Assembly: GCF_000763295.1 (NCBI RefSeq)
Contig: NZ_JRJE01000032.1
Span: forward strand, 124,001 to 188,000
Direction: 5' to 3'
DNA from: Thalassospira australica
GTDB lineage: Bacteria > Pseudomonadota > Alphaproteobacteria > Rhodospirillales > Thalassospiraceae
DNA length: 64,000 nucleotides
This document shows, one piece after another, positions 52,229 through 64,000 of this stretch. How positions within the stretch are numbered: the first letter of the stretch is position 1; the number at the start of each line of letters is the position of its first letter. The position numbers and the translations under genes were made by a program. Under the pieces are notes generated by a model that searched no databases, had not been told where the DNA came from, and worked only from the letters and a program-made list of their open reading frames with translations.

Positions 52229-52248
52229 GTTTTATGCGTCAGTACACA
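52229..52248. repeat. 20-nt repeat, right edge of the sugar-acid island (copy B)
   Basis: GTTTTATGCGTCAGTACACA, 18 of 20 bases identical to copy A at 43863, same orientation. It lies 10 bases past the kdgK stop. Confidence 0.75.
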
Positions 52249-52255
52249 ATAAAAA

Positions 52256-52287
52256 AACCAAGGCCCTGAAGCTTCGGGGCCTTGGTT
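52256..52287. terminator. Bidirectional terminator between kdgK and gyrB
   Basis: AACCAAGGCCCT with GGGGCCTTGGTT form a long stem with a GAAGCTTC centre, flanked by an A-run on one side and TTCC on the other. It serves the convergent kdgK and gyrB genes. Confidence 0.85.
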
Positions 52288-52290
52288 CCA

Positions 52291-52310
52291 ACTTTATGCG
52301 TCAATTCACA
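52291..52310. repeat. 20-nt repeat, right edge of the sugar-acid island (copy C)
   Basis: ACTTTATGCGTCAATTCACA, 17 of 20 bases identical to copy A, same orientation, on the far side of the terminator. Confidence 0.7.
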
Positions 52311-52322
52311 CAACGAAAATTC

Positions 52323-55971
<3,649 letters not shown>

Positions 55972-56034
55972 GGACGCACCGTCTTCGGGTGTGAGGTTAT
56001 TGGCAAGAACAGCCACAGTGTATCGCGCTTACCG

Positions 56035-57153
56035 TTAAACACGCATCGGCATCAAAACGTACAATGCAGAAAGGTCGTCGGTATCGCGCAGGATGGTCGG
56101 TGACGATCCGTCAGACATCAGCAGGTTAAGGGTATCGCCCTTGACCTGTTTGGCAATGTCGAGCAGATAGCGCGAGTTGAAACCGATTTCGATGTCTTCG
56201 GCGTCATAATTGATTTCGAGTTCTTCGGACGCGGTGCCATGTTCGGGGCTGGATGCCGACAGGGTCAGCGTCGTGCCCGACAGCACAACCTTGACCGCAC
56301 GGGATTTTTCAATCGAGATCGCCGAAACACGATCGACCGCATCGGCAAAGCCCTTGCATTCGATATCAAGCGTCTTGTCATTGCCCGACGGGATAACGCG
56401 TTCGTAATCCGGGAAGGTGCCGTCGATCAGTTTGGAGGTCAGGATCGCATCGCCAAAACCAAAGCGGATTTTGGTGTCAGACAGTGCGATATCGACCGCC
56501 TCGCCGGTTTCATCAATCAGTTTGCGCAGCTCGCCAATGGTTTTGCGCGGCACGATGACACCGGGCATGTTTTCCGCACCATCGGGCAGCGGTGCCTCGA
56601 CACGGGCCAGACGGTGACCGTCGGTGGCAACAGCGCGCAGGATTTTGGTGCCTTCGGCGTCGGTGGCATGGAAGTAGATGCCGTTGAGGTAATAACGGGT
56701 TTCCTCGGTCGAGATCGCGAATTCAGCGCGATCAATCAGGCCGCGCAGTTCTGCAGCAGCAAGACCGAAACTGACCGGAAGATCGCCACCCGACATCACC
56801 GGGAAATCATCGACCGGCAGAACTGCCAGATTGAATTTCGAACGCCCCGCAGACAGGGTCAGACGGCCCGCACCGGGTTCAAGCGCGATCTGCACCTGAG
56901 AGCCATCAGGCAATTTGCGTACAATTTCATAAAGCGTATGGGCCGGGGTGGTGGTTGCACCGGATTCGGAAACTTCCGCCGTCGTTGTTTCGACGACTTC
57001 AAGGTCCATATCGGTCGCCGTCAGGGAAAGGCGATCGTTCTCTGCCCGAAGCAAAATATTGGACAGAATCGGAATGGTGTTACGCCGTTCCACAACACTT
57101 TGAACATGGGTCAGCGATTTCAACAGCGCCGCGCGTTCGATGGTCAGCTTCAT
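56035..57153 (-). CDS. dnaN: DNA polymerase III beta subunit (sliding clamp)
   Basis: A 372-residue protein with the three-fold clamp layout and typical segments MKLTIERAALLKSL, RNTIPILSNILL, ATDGHRLARVE and the C-terminal YVLMPMRV. It rings DNA and tethers polymerase. It lies between dnaA and recF, the classic order. A good -10 sequence (TATAAT) lies about 95 bases upstream, so it may have its own promoter. Confidence 0.98.
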   Translation of the reverse strand: MKLTIERAALLKSLTHVQSVVERRNTIPILSNILLRAENDRLSLTATDMDLEVVETTTAEVSESGATTTPAHTLYEIVRKLPDGSQVQIALEPGAGRLTLSAGRSKFNLAVLPVDDFPVMSGGDLPVSFGLAAAELRGLIDRAEFAISTEETRYYLNGIYFHATDAEGTKILRAVATDGHRLARVEAPLPDGAENMPGVIVPRKTIGELRKLIDETGEAVDIALSDTKIRFGFGDAILTSKLIDGTFPDYERVIPSGNDKTLDIECKGFADAVDRVSAISIEKSRAVKVVLSGTTLTLSASSPEHGTASEELEINYDAEDIEIGFNSRYLLDIAKQVKGDTLNLLMSDGSSPTILRDTDDLSALYVLMPMRV

Positions 57154-57246
57154 GCCCGTCCTATCCGTCTGTCAGTATTCGTTTAACAAATTGATTTTTA
57201 ATCAGTTTTCTCACCTGACCCCCACCCTTTCGGATGAAGAAAAGGC

Positions 57247-57274
57247 ATTATAACATGCATACAGGGAAATCGAA
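57247..57274 (-). promoter_or_regulatory. Putative dnaN promoter
   Basis: On the minus strand TTCGAT (-35-like), 16 bases, then a perfect TATAAT -10. It lies about 95 bases before the dnaN start in the 329-base gap after dnaA. Apart from this and the dnaA terminator, the gap shows nothing else I can name. Confidence 0.45.
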
Positions 57275-57416
57275 GGATTTTTACGGCTTAAACCCAAGCA
57301 AATAAAACGAGTCGGCGGACAGAAATACGCCCCTTGCGCGCAAAGCGCCGCATACTGCGCGACTCGCAGTTTCGATGATATATTCCACGCGAAAAATCGA
57401 CCAAATCCAAACGCAA

Positions 57417-57441
57417 AATCCGCCTGCAAAACAGGCGGATT
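57417..57441 (-). terminator. Terminator after dnaA
   Basis: A perfect 10-bp stem, AATCCGCCTG with CAGGCGGATT, around CAAAA. On the minus strand TTTGCG follows. It lies 42 bases past the dnaA stop. Confidence 0.75.
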
Positions 57442-57482
57442 CGACCCCAATTAAAATGCCTTAGGGTCAGAAAATAGGTCGA

Positions 57483-59045
57483 TCAGCTTTCGAGCATACG
57501 GCGCAAAAGATCAATGTCCTCACACAGCGACGGATCGGTGCCATGCAGTTCTTCGATCTTGCGCACGGCATGCATGACCGTGGTGTGATCGCGCCCGCCA
57601 AACTTGCGGCCGATTTCCGGCAAGGAATGGGTGGTCAGCTGTTTGGACAGATACATCGCCACCTGACGCGGGCGGGCCACCGCACGGGCACGCCGCGCCG
57701 AATGCATGTCAGAGACCTTGATGTTGAAATGCTCGGCAACGCGTTTCTGGATTTCCTCGATCGACACCCGGCGTTCAGACGCACGCAGAACGTCATGGAG
57801 GACGTCCTGAACCATCTCAAGACCGATTTCACGCCCCACCAACTGGGCATGGGCAATCACGCGATTAAGCGCCCCTTCGAGTTCACGGACGTTTGCGGTG
57901 ATCTTATGGGCAAGGAATTCCATGACACGCTGGGGCAGTTCCACACCTTGACGTTCGGCCTTGGATTCAAGGATGCCCAGGCGCAGCTCATAGGTGGTGG
58001 CATGGATATCAGCCACAAGCCCCGATCCCAGACGCGAACGCAGGCGTTCTTCGATGTCTTCAAGATCGGATGGTGACTTGTCCGCCGAGACAATGATCTG
58101 ACGGCCCTGATCGACCAGCGCGTTAAAGGTGTGGAAGAATTCTTCCTGGGTCGAATCCTTGCCCGAGATGAACTGAACGTCATCGACCATCAGCACATCG
58201 ACCGAACGGAACTGGTCCTTGAAATCGACCGTGTTCTTGTCACGCAGCGCCCGGATAAAGCGATACATGAATTTCTCGGCCGACAGGTAAATCACCGTGC
58301 GGTGGGGCTGGGTACGACGAATGTGCCAGGCGATAGAATGCATCAGGTGGGTTTTACCAAGCCCGACACCGCCATACAGAAACAGCGGATTGAACGGCAC
58401 CGATTCGGCTTCGGCCAGACGGCGTGCCGCGGCATAGGCAAATTCGTTTGGCTTGCCCAAAACGAAATTATCAAAGGTGTAGCGCGGATCAAGGGCAGCA
58501 GAAATGCCATCGTCAGACATGCTGGCAATTGCGGTGCGGCCGGTTGCCTTTGACTGGCTTGGCGCACCTGTAACGGTGATGCCCTGAGCAGATCCGGAAT
58601 TGGGTTTTGCATGGGTGGACGGCGCAGAAGACGCAGCCGCACCACCAGATCCATTTTGGCCGTTATGGCTGTTTTGACCGTTCCGGGCAGAAGATGTGCC
58701 AGATTGCGCACCGGAACCGGACACGATGTTGATTTCAACAAAATGCACATCGGCGTCTTCGGCGTGCCAGAAAGTCTGGATACGGTCGAGATAATGCTGG
58801 GTTACCCAATCGCGCATGGCACGGGTCGGCGCGCCCAAGCGCGCGACACCTGCTTCAACTGCGATCAGGGCAACCGGCTCCAGCCAATAGCGATAGGCCG
58901 TTGCGCCAAATTCGGCGCGCAGCTTTTCGCGGACGACTTGCCAGGTTGCAACCACATGATCGTCGAGTGCTGCCTGCTGGTCACCCGCAATCCCCCCGCC
59001 GGACTGTCCAAGTGCCGATTGTGTGTCCCTCACGGCGTGCTGCAC
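57483..59045 (-). CDS. dnaA: Chromosomal replication initiator DnaA
   Basis: A 520-residue AAA+ initiator. Domain I covers about residues 25-105. A Ser/Gly/Asn-rich linker (about 105-180) is domain II. The AAA+ core has GGVGLGKTHLMHSIAWH (Walker A) and VLMVDDVQFISGK (Walker B). Domain IV carries the DnaA-box helix-turn-helix, with SLPEIGRKFGGRDHTTVMHA. It opens the origin. The GTG start at 59045 has AAAGG upstream; a GTG four codons later is also possible. rpsT lies upstream and dnaN downstream. Confidence 0.97.
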   Translation of the reverse strand: MQHAVRDTQSALGQSGGGIAGDQQAALDDHVVATWQVVREKLRAEFGATAYRYWLEPVALIAVEAGVARLGAPTRAMRDWVTQHYLDRIQTFWHAEDADVHFVEINIVSGSGAQSGTSSARNGQNSHNGQNGSGGAAASSAPSTHAKPNSGSAQGITVTGAPSQSKATGRTAIASMSDDGISAALDPRYTFDNFVLGKPNEFAYAAARRLAEAESVPFNPLFLYGGVGLGKTHLMHSIAWHIRRTQPHRTVIYLSAEKFMYRFIRALRDKNTVDFKDQFRSVDVLMVDDVQFISGKDSTQEEFFHTFNALVDQGRQIIVSADKSPSDLEDIEERLRSRLGSGLVADIHATTYELRLGILESKAERQGVELPQRVMEFLAHKITANVRELEGALNRVIAHAQLVGREIGLEMVQDVLHDVLRASERRVSIEEIQKRVAEHFNIKVSDMHSARRARAVARPRQVAMYLSKQLTTHSLPEIGRKFGGRDHTTVMHAVRKIEELHGTDPSLCEDIDLLRRMLES

Positions 59046-59386
59046 TGTAAGAACCTTTCCCCGCTCATCCCAATTTCACTACCAACAAGATCGCAAAAGG
59101 CAAAATAATACTGTGTCGCGTTGATCACCACGGCGACCAACACGCTGGCCTTCCACAAGCTTGGGGAAGTGTACTCGCGCCTTTTGTTTTTTGGTTCTTC
59201 GTCATTGGCCGCTTTGCGCGCCCTTAGAAGTCCAAACACTGTAATGATGTGATCCACATCAGGCAAGGCGATCTTTAACAGAACGTTAAAAGGATTTCGC
59301 CACCAAAACGGTCCTTGTTTTCTGCGGTTTTTTGCACCCGCGCAACCAAAGAACAAAAGGTGATTCTGCGAAATCCGAGCAGCGAA
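59046..59386. other. dnaA upstream region
   Basis: This stretch should hold the dnaA promoter. I looked for an origin: only scattered near-matches to a DnaA box occur (for example TGATCCACA near 59250), with no cluster and no AT-rich unwinding region. I therefore do not call oriC here. Confidence 0.45.
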
Positions 59387-59415
59387 AAGGCCGCACCAGA
59401 GGTGCGGCCTTCGAC
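59385..59415 (-). terminator. Terminator of rpsT
   Basis: AAGGCCGCACC pairs perfectly with GGTGCGGCCTT around AGA. On the minus strand TTTTCGC follows. Confidence 0.9.
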
Positions 59416-59437
59416 TCGCCATCCCATAAGGGATAAA

Positions 59438-59698
59438 TTAAAGCGCGTTGATGCGTGCAGTCAGACGCGAAACCTTGCGAGCAGCGGTGTTCTTGTGCAG
59501 AACGCCAAGCTGTGCGCCACGCGCCATTTCCGGCTCGGCGATTTTCATCGCAGCCAGAGCAGCATCTTTGTCGCCAACGTTCAGCGCAGCTTCGACCTTC
59601 TTAACGTAGGTACGAATACGGCCGATACGTGCACCGTTAACTTCTGCACGGGCGGCGTTGCGGCGAATGCGCTTCTTGGCCGATTTATGGTGAGCCAT
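59438..59698 (-). CDS. rpsT: 30S ribosomal protein S20
   Basis: An 86-residue very basic helical protein with the family start [20 protein letters not shown] and end [17 protein letters not shown]. It binds the 5' domain of 16S rRNA. Its position next to dnaA is typical of alphaproteobacteria. Complete, with its own terminator. Confidence 0.97.
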   Translation of the reverse strand: MAHHKSAKKRIRRNAARAEVNGARIGRIRTYVKKVEAALNVGDKDAALAAMKIAEPEMARGAQLGVLHKNTAARKVSRLTARINAL

Positions 59699-59874
59699 TG
59701 CGAACCTGTCTCTTCAAACAAATGTTACGTAATTCGGAGCGCGGCTTATAGCGCCGAGCGAAACCCTCGTCAACCCCCGATACCGCCATTTTCAGCGGGT
59801 CAGGACTCTTTGTCACCGCAACCCGGCCATGCGTTGGCAGAATCAGAGGTCACACAAGACCATCGACCCCGCAA

Positions 59875-60651
59875 TCAGCGGTGCTTGAAATCAGCCTTAC
59901 GCTTCTCGGAGAAGGCTTTCATGCCTTCTGCGCGGTCTTCAAGCGCAAAGGTCGAATGGAACTCGCGACGCTCAAACATCAGACCTTCGGTCAGTGTCAT
60001 CTCATAGGCCTTGTTGACCGATTCCTTGACCTTCATCGACACAGGGCCCGAGAAGGACGCGATCTTTTCGGCCAGTTGCAGGGCTTCATCAAGCAGCGAG
60101 TCGGCGGGAACGATTCGCGCCACCAGACCAGCACGTTCGGCTTCTTCGGCATCCATCATGCGACCGGTCAGGCACATTTCCATGGCCTTGGCCTTGCCCA
60201 CTGCACGGGTCAGGCGTTGCGTGCCGCCAGCACCGGGGATGGTGCCGATGGTGATTTCAGGCTGACCGAACTTGGCGGTATCAGCGGCGATCATGATGTC
60301 GCACATCATGGCCATTTCACAACCACCGCCCAATGCGAATCCGCCAACTGCGGCAATGGTCGGCTTGCGGCAGCTTGCCACACGGGTCCAGCCCTTGGTG
60401 ATGAAGTCGTTTTTATAGACATCCATATAGTCGTAATCGGCCATTTCCTTGATATCGGCACCGGCGGCAAAGGCCCGTTCCGATCCGGTAATGACGATCG
60501 CACGGATGTTGTCATCGGATTCGAAATCATCCAGGGCACCACCAATATCGGTGATCAGGGCCTCACATAGCGCATTCAGCGCCTTGGGGCGGTTAAGCGT
60601 GATCAGTCCGACATTGCCCTTTTTCTCGGCGATGATGTTTTCGTAAGACAT
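59875..60651 (-). CDS. Enoyl-CoA hydratase
   Basis: A 258-residue crotonase-fold enzyme. The oxyanion-hole segments are [11 protein letters not shown] and [16 protein letters not shown], and the two catalytic glutamates are in GGGCE and [16 protein letters not shown]. It hydrates 2-enoyl-CoA in beta-oxidation; it resembles the short-chain FadB1/EchA8 type. The ATG at 60651 (MSYENI) is preferred; the frame is open much further upstream but without homologous character. It has a 280-base gap to mutM and may be expressed alone. Confidence 0.95.
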   Translation of the reverse strand: MSYENIIAEKKGNVGLITLNRPKALNALCEALITDIGGALDDFESDDNIRAIVITGSERAFAAGADIKEMADYDYMDVYKNDFITKGWTRVASCRKPTIAAVGGFALGGGCEMAMMCDIMIAADTAKFGQPEITIGTIPGAGGTQRLTRAVGKAKAMEMCLTGRMMDAEEAERAGLVARIVPADSLLDEALQLAEKIASFSGPVSMKVKESVNKAYEMTLTEGLMFERREFHSTFALEDRAEGMKAFSEKRKADFKHR

Positions 60652-60931
60652 GCTTGTAATCCTTTTATTCACTGTTCCCGCCCGAAGAACCCGAAACGCA
60701 TTGCGCCAGAGTCGCTGGTGACGATGTCGGGCCGAATCGTCTGAAACCATATTTTGATACTGTTTTACCGATTTTAGTGCCACGCCGCAACCAAACCGGT
60801 CACAAACAGGGTAGTCTGACGTGGAAAAAATGTTGTCGCGCAGCGCTCTGCGGCCTTGTCCAATGCGGCACATCCGACACTTGCACTGCGCCCGACCGCA
60901 TGCCTTTCCGAAGTACAGACCGAGTCGGCCC

Positions 60932-61771
60932 CTATTTCTGGCAGCTTGGGCAGAAGAAGGTTGACCGTCCGCCCTGAACGATGCGCCCAATTGTTGCATC
61001 ACAGCCATCGGCGATACAGGCTTCGCCCTCCCGGCCATAGACACGGAAGTTATGTTGGAAATAGCCAAGCTCGCCATCGCTTTGGCGATAGTCCTTAAGG
61101 CTTGAGCCGCCTGCGGCAATGGCATCTTCCAGCACCAGACGGATTTCACGATAAAGCCGGTCAATTTCGCCCGCCTTCAGGTCCTTTGCCTGACGATCCG
61201 GTGCGATGCCGGACCGAAACAGGGCTTCGCAGACATAGATATTGCCAAGACCGGCCACCAGCTTCTGGTCAAGCAGCACGGTCTTGATCGGACTTGCCCG
61301 TTTGGCGATGCCGTCTGCCAGAACGGCGGCATTGAATGCATTGCCCAAGGGTTCCGGTCCGATGCCTGCCAACATTTTATGGGTGGCAACTTCGTCGGCG
61401 GCAATCAGGGTAATCACCCCAAACCGGCGCGGATCGTTAAACCGCACAACCGCACCGCCTTCCATAACGAAATCGACATGATCGTGTTTGGCCGGGTCGG
61501 GCACGGCAACAGTCGGGTCATTATGGATGGTCATGCGCCCGGACATGCCCAGATGAACAAGCAACACCTGCCCGTCATCCAGATATCCCAGAATATATTT
61601 GGCGCGACGCGTCAGCTGATTGATTTTGCGCCCGGCCATGCGATCAACGAATCCGTCGGGAAACGGGAAACGCAGGTTTTCGCGACGCTGCACCACATGG
61701 TCGACAATACGTCCTTCCATGACAGGTATCAGACCACGGGTGACTGTTTCGACCTCTGGCAATTCGGGCAT
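60932..61771 (-). CDS. mutM: Formamidopyrimidine-DNA glycosylase
   Basis: A 279-residue base-excision repair enzyme. The N-terminus [13 protein letters not shown] supplies the catalytic Pro2 and Glu3 once Met is removed. The helix-two-turn-helix ([17 protein letters not shown]) and the C-terminal zinc finger (CIADGC, then CPSCQK) are intact. It removes 8-oxoguanine and formamidopyrimidines. The mutM-ech-rpsT-dnaA order matches other alphaproteobacteria. Confidence 0.97.
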   Translation of the reverse strand: MPELPEVETVTRGLIPVMEGRIVDHVVQRRENLRFPFPDGFVDRMAGRKINQLTRRAKYILGYLDDGQVLLVHLGMSGRMTIHNDPTVAVPDPAKHDHVDFVMEGGAVVRFNDPRRFGVITLIAADEVATHKMLAGIGPEPLGNAFNAAVLADGIAKRASPIKTVLLDQKLVAGLGNIYVCEALFRSGIAPDRQAKDLKAGEIDRLYREIRLVLEDAIAAGGSSLKDYRQSDGELGYFQHNFRVYGREGEACIADGCDATIGRIVQGGRSTFFCPSCQK

Positions 61772-61946
61772 ATCTGGAACTCATACAAAGAATGATGTTT
61801 CACCTTGTAGAGCAGCCTGCGTGCATTTCAACGGCTTAAATTGATCTGACTGGACGTGCGCAGACAAAACCATATGATGTGCGCTGTTCTGACAGACCGC
61901 AGCGCCCCGAAACCTGCGGCCACGCCCTTTGAATGAAAGCCGCCCC

Positions 61947-62750
61947 ATGGAATTTGGTTTTGATCTTTTAGCGATCCTGTTTGTCGTTGCGACCTTTGCC
62001 GGGTTTGTTGATGCAATTGCAGGCGGTGGTGGATTGATCACCATTCCAGCCCTGCTGTGGGCGGGAGTCACACCGGCACAGGCACTTGCGACCAACAAGC
62101 TGCAAGGCAGTTTTGGCAGTTTTAGCGCATCGCTTAGTTTCATTCGCAAGGGGCACGTTGATCCGCGTGACATGGTGCTGGCGATTGTTTTGACTTTTGC
62201 CGGATCAGCACTTGGCACGGTACTGGTTCAGATGCTTGATCCGGGCATTCTGATGACGATCCTGCCGGGGCTTTTGATCCTGATTGCGCTGTATTTCCTG
62301 TTTTCACCGCGTGTGGGCGATATTGATGCCCATCAGATGATTGGCAAGGCCACATTCGCCTTTACCGCAGGCTTTGGCATCGGGTTTTACGACGGGTTCT
62401 TTGGGCCGGGAACGGGATCGTTCTTTTCCATCGCCTTTGTCGCCCTGCTTGGGTTCAACATGACCAAGGCCACCGCCCATACCAAGGTTTTGAACTTCAC
62501 ATCGAACTTTGCATCGCTTGTGATGTTTATTGCCGGGGGCGAGGTCGTGTGGATGATCGGGTTTGTGATGGCTGCCGGGGCGCTTATTGGCGCACAGATC
62601 GGATCCCACATGGTGATGAAGGTCGGGGCGCGTCTGGTAAGGCCGCTTCTGGTCGTCACATCAATTGCCATTTCGATCAAACTGATCATTGATCAATATG
62701 GGTCGACCATCAGCCAGAGCTGGGACCAGATACGCCACTGGGTGAGCTGA
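61947..62750 (+). CDS. TSUP family transporter (TauE/SafE)
   Basis: A 267-residue membrane protein with about eight helices and the two half-repeats of the TauE/SafE family: VDAIAGGGGLITIPALLWAG near the start and GFGIGFYDGFFGPGTGSFF in the middle. It exports or imports sulfite, sulfoacetate or other organosulfur anions; the substrate is unknown. I chose ATG 61947 (MEFGFD) over a TTG 18 bases before. It is convergent with the MFS gene across a terminator. Confidence 0.9.
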   Translation: MEFGFDLLAILFVVATFAGFVDAIAGGGGLITIPALLWAGVTPAQALATNKLQGSFGSFSASLSFIRKGHVDPRDMVLAIVLTFAGSALGTVLVQMLDPGILMTILPGLLILIALYFLFSPRVGDIDAHQMIGKATFAFTAGFGIGFYDGFFGPGTGSFFSIAFVALLGFNMTKATAHTKVLNFTSNFASLVMFIAGGEVVWMIGFVMAAGALIGAQIGSHMVMKVGARLVRPLLVVTSIAISIKLIIDQYGSTISQSWDQIRHWVS

Positions 62751-62776
62751 TTTGCAATCGGCCCTGCCCAATCAAA

Positions 62777-62810
62777 GAAAAACCCGTCAACCGAAAGGCT
62801 GGCGGGTTTT
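62777..62810. terminator. Bidirectional terminator between the TSUP and MFS genes
   Basis: AAAACCCGTCAACC pairs with GGCTGGCGGGTTTT (13 of 14, counting a G-T) around GAAA. T-runs lie on both sides. Confidence 0.88.
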
Positions 62811-62818
62811 GTTTTCAA

Positions 62819-64000
62819 TCAGGCGCTGGCCCCGTTTTCAACAAAGACTTCGTCGCGGCGATCGAGCAAGTGGCTCCAGATCGCAAACAGCAGGGCGAAA
62901 ACAGCAATTGCTGCTCCAAGCCAGGGAATATGCTGATAGGACACGCCATGGGTAATCGCCATGCCGCCAAACCATGCGCCCCCGGCATTGCCAAGGTTAA
63001 ACGCCCCCTGATTTAGGGTTGAGGCCAGATTGGGCGCATCGGAGGCTTCGTTGACCACGCGCATCTGAAGCGGGGATACCAGAGCAAAGGCAACCACCCC
63101 CCACAGCATCACCGTCACCACAGCCGGAATGACCGATGAGAGGGTTTCGGTAAAGACCGCAAGAATCGCAATCAGCATGACAAAGGCAAAGATGATGGCT
63201 GGCATCAAGCGCCAGTCACCCAGGCGCCCGCCAATATAGTTGCCGATGGTCAATCCAACCCCGAACAGCAACAGCACATAGGTCACCTGACGCGGGGTGA
63301 TGCCGGTAATATCGGTCAGCATCGGCGTGATATAGGTAAAGACACTGAACATGCTGGCGGAAGCCAGAACACTGATCAGCATGGCAAACAGGACCTGCGC
63401 TTTTCCAAGCGATTTGGCTTCGAGCCAGAGACTGCCGGTTGAGGCCGCGATCTTGCGCGGCAAGGCGATATACAAAAAGACAGCCGCAAAAACACCAATC
63501 GCCACCACAGCCCAGAATGTCGAACGCCAGCCAAGTTCCTGACCAAGGGCCGTGCCGAACGGCACACCCAACACATTGGCCAATGTCAGGCCCGAAAACA
63601 TCAAGGCAATCGCCTGCACCCGTTTATGGGGCGCGACAAGGTTTGAGGCCACCACGGCCCCCAACCCAAAGAAGGCCCCATGGCAGAAGGCGGTGACAAC
63701 ACGGGCGGCCATCAAAAGCCAGTAGTCAGGTGCGACCGCACACAGGAAGTTGCCCAGAATGAAGATCGACATCAGCAGCAACAAAGCCCGCCTGCGATCC
63801 ATACGCGCGGTTGCAACGGCCAGAAACGGCGCACCAAAAGTCACACCCAGCGCATACCCGGTGACCAGCAACCCGGCATCGGGAATGCTCACACCCAGAT
63901 CAAGCGCCACATCGGGCAAAAGCCCCATGATGACAAATTCGGTCGTGCCAATGCCAAAGGAAGCAAGGGCCAAGGCCAATATCGGCAGGTTCCCGAAGAA
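62819..64000 (-). CDS. MFS transporter of the AraJ/DHA1 type, N-terminus cut by the window
   Basis: At least 393 residues, running off the right end in frame (FFGNLPILALALASFGIGTT...), so only the first few residues are missing. The first helix has the family pattern GTTEFVIMGLLPDVA. Later motifs include MDRRRALLLL after helix 2 and GLGAVVASNLV. About 12 helices are visible. It is an inner-membrane drug or sugar efflux proton antiporter (AraJ/YdhP/NepI group). Substrate unknown. Confidence 0.9.
   Translation of the reverse strand, partial: FFGNLPILALALASFGIGTTEFVIMGLLPDVALDLGVSIPDAGLLVTGYALGVTFGAPFLAVATARMDRRRALLLLMSIFILGNFLCAVAPDYWLLMAARVVTAFCHGAFFGLGAVVASNLVAPHKRVQAIALMFSGLTLANVLGVPFGTALGQELGWRSTFWAVVAIGVFAAVFLYIALPRKIAASTGSLWLEAKSLGKAQVLFAMLISVLASASMFSVFTYITPMLTDITGITPRQVTYVLLLFGVGLTIGNYIGGRLGDWRLMPAIIFAFVMLIAILAVFTETLSSVIPAVVTVMLWGVVAFALVSPLQMRVVNEASDAPNLASTLNQGAFNLGNAGGAWFGGMAITHGVSYQHIPWLGAAIAVFALLFAIWSHLLDRRDEVFVENGASA

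Noticed and set aside
59046..59437. oriC between rpsT and dnaA
   Set aside because: Only isolated imperfect DnaA-box matches and no AT-rich unwinding region.

Overview
The window is a moderately GC-rich bacterial chromosome segment. The gene families and the dnaA-dnaN-recF-gyrB block with rpsT upstream point to an alphaproteobacterium of the Rhodospirillales, most likely Thalassospira-like. The genus is an inference from gene content only; no rRNA gene is present. I see no rRNA, tRNA, CRISPR array or complete insertion sequence. Both ends cut genes: a glycerate kinase C-terminus on the left and an MFS transporter on the right.

Layout. 0-19 kb is mostly housekeeping: tartrate dehydrogenase with glycerate kinase, a SulP anion permease with a tandem universal stress protein, argD-argF-hslO, an orphan ABC-2 permease, recX-arsC, an AT-rich secreted protein between two near-identical terminators, lrgA-lrgB, a chemoreceptor, truA, argG, a YgjP-like metalloprotease and a LysE exporter. 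19-24.6 kb is a tripartite tricarboxylate transporter (tctCBA) with a divergent LysR regulator and an M20 deacylase/peptidase. 24.8-28.8 kb is an accessory island: a MazEF-type toxin-antitoxin pair with palindromic operators, then a low-GC Cap4/DUF4297 nuclease plus zinc-hook SMC-like ATPase (Lamassu-like defence). The defence pair is bracketed by inverted copies of a REP-like sequence, and a third, diverged copy lies near 30.2 kb.

30.4-34.5 kb carries two adjacent class A PBP genes. One has all canonical active-site residues; the other keeps the fold but has lost nearly all of them. A creatinase follows. 36.2-43.7 kb is the most striking locus: eight minus-strand genes, mostly with overlapping stops and starts. 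They encode an amphi-Trp protein, a metallophosphoesterase, two histidine phosphatases (one fused to Nudix), an HprK-related kinase, an ATP-grasp enzyme, a PhoU-aminoglycoside-kinase fusion and a Nudix hydrolase. This matches the computationally defined but functionally unknown GAK (grasp, amphi-Trp, kinase) system and is my best candidate for an undescribed pathway.

43.9-52.2 kb is a sugar-acid catabolic island: an L-idonate/L-gulonate-type dehydrogenase, a TRAP transporter and a GntR regulator on one strand, with uxuA-uxuB-kdgK divergent. Together they would import a hexonate or hexuronate and convert it to 2-keto-3-deoxy-6-phosphogluconate. Copies of a 20-nt repeat lie at both edges. 52.3-64 kb is the replication and repair core: gyrB, recF, dnaN, dnaA, rpsT, an enoyl-CoA hydratase and mutM, then a TSUP transporter and the partial MFS gene.
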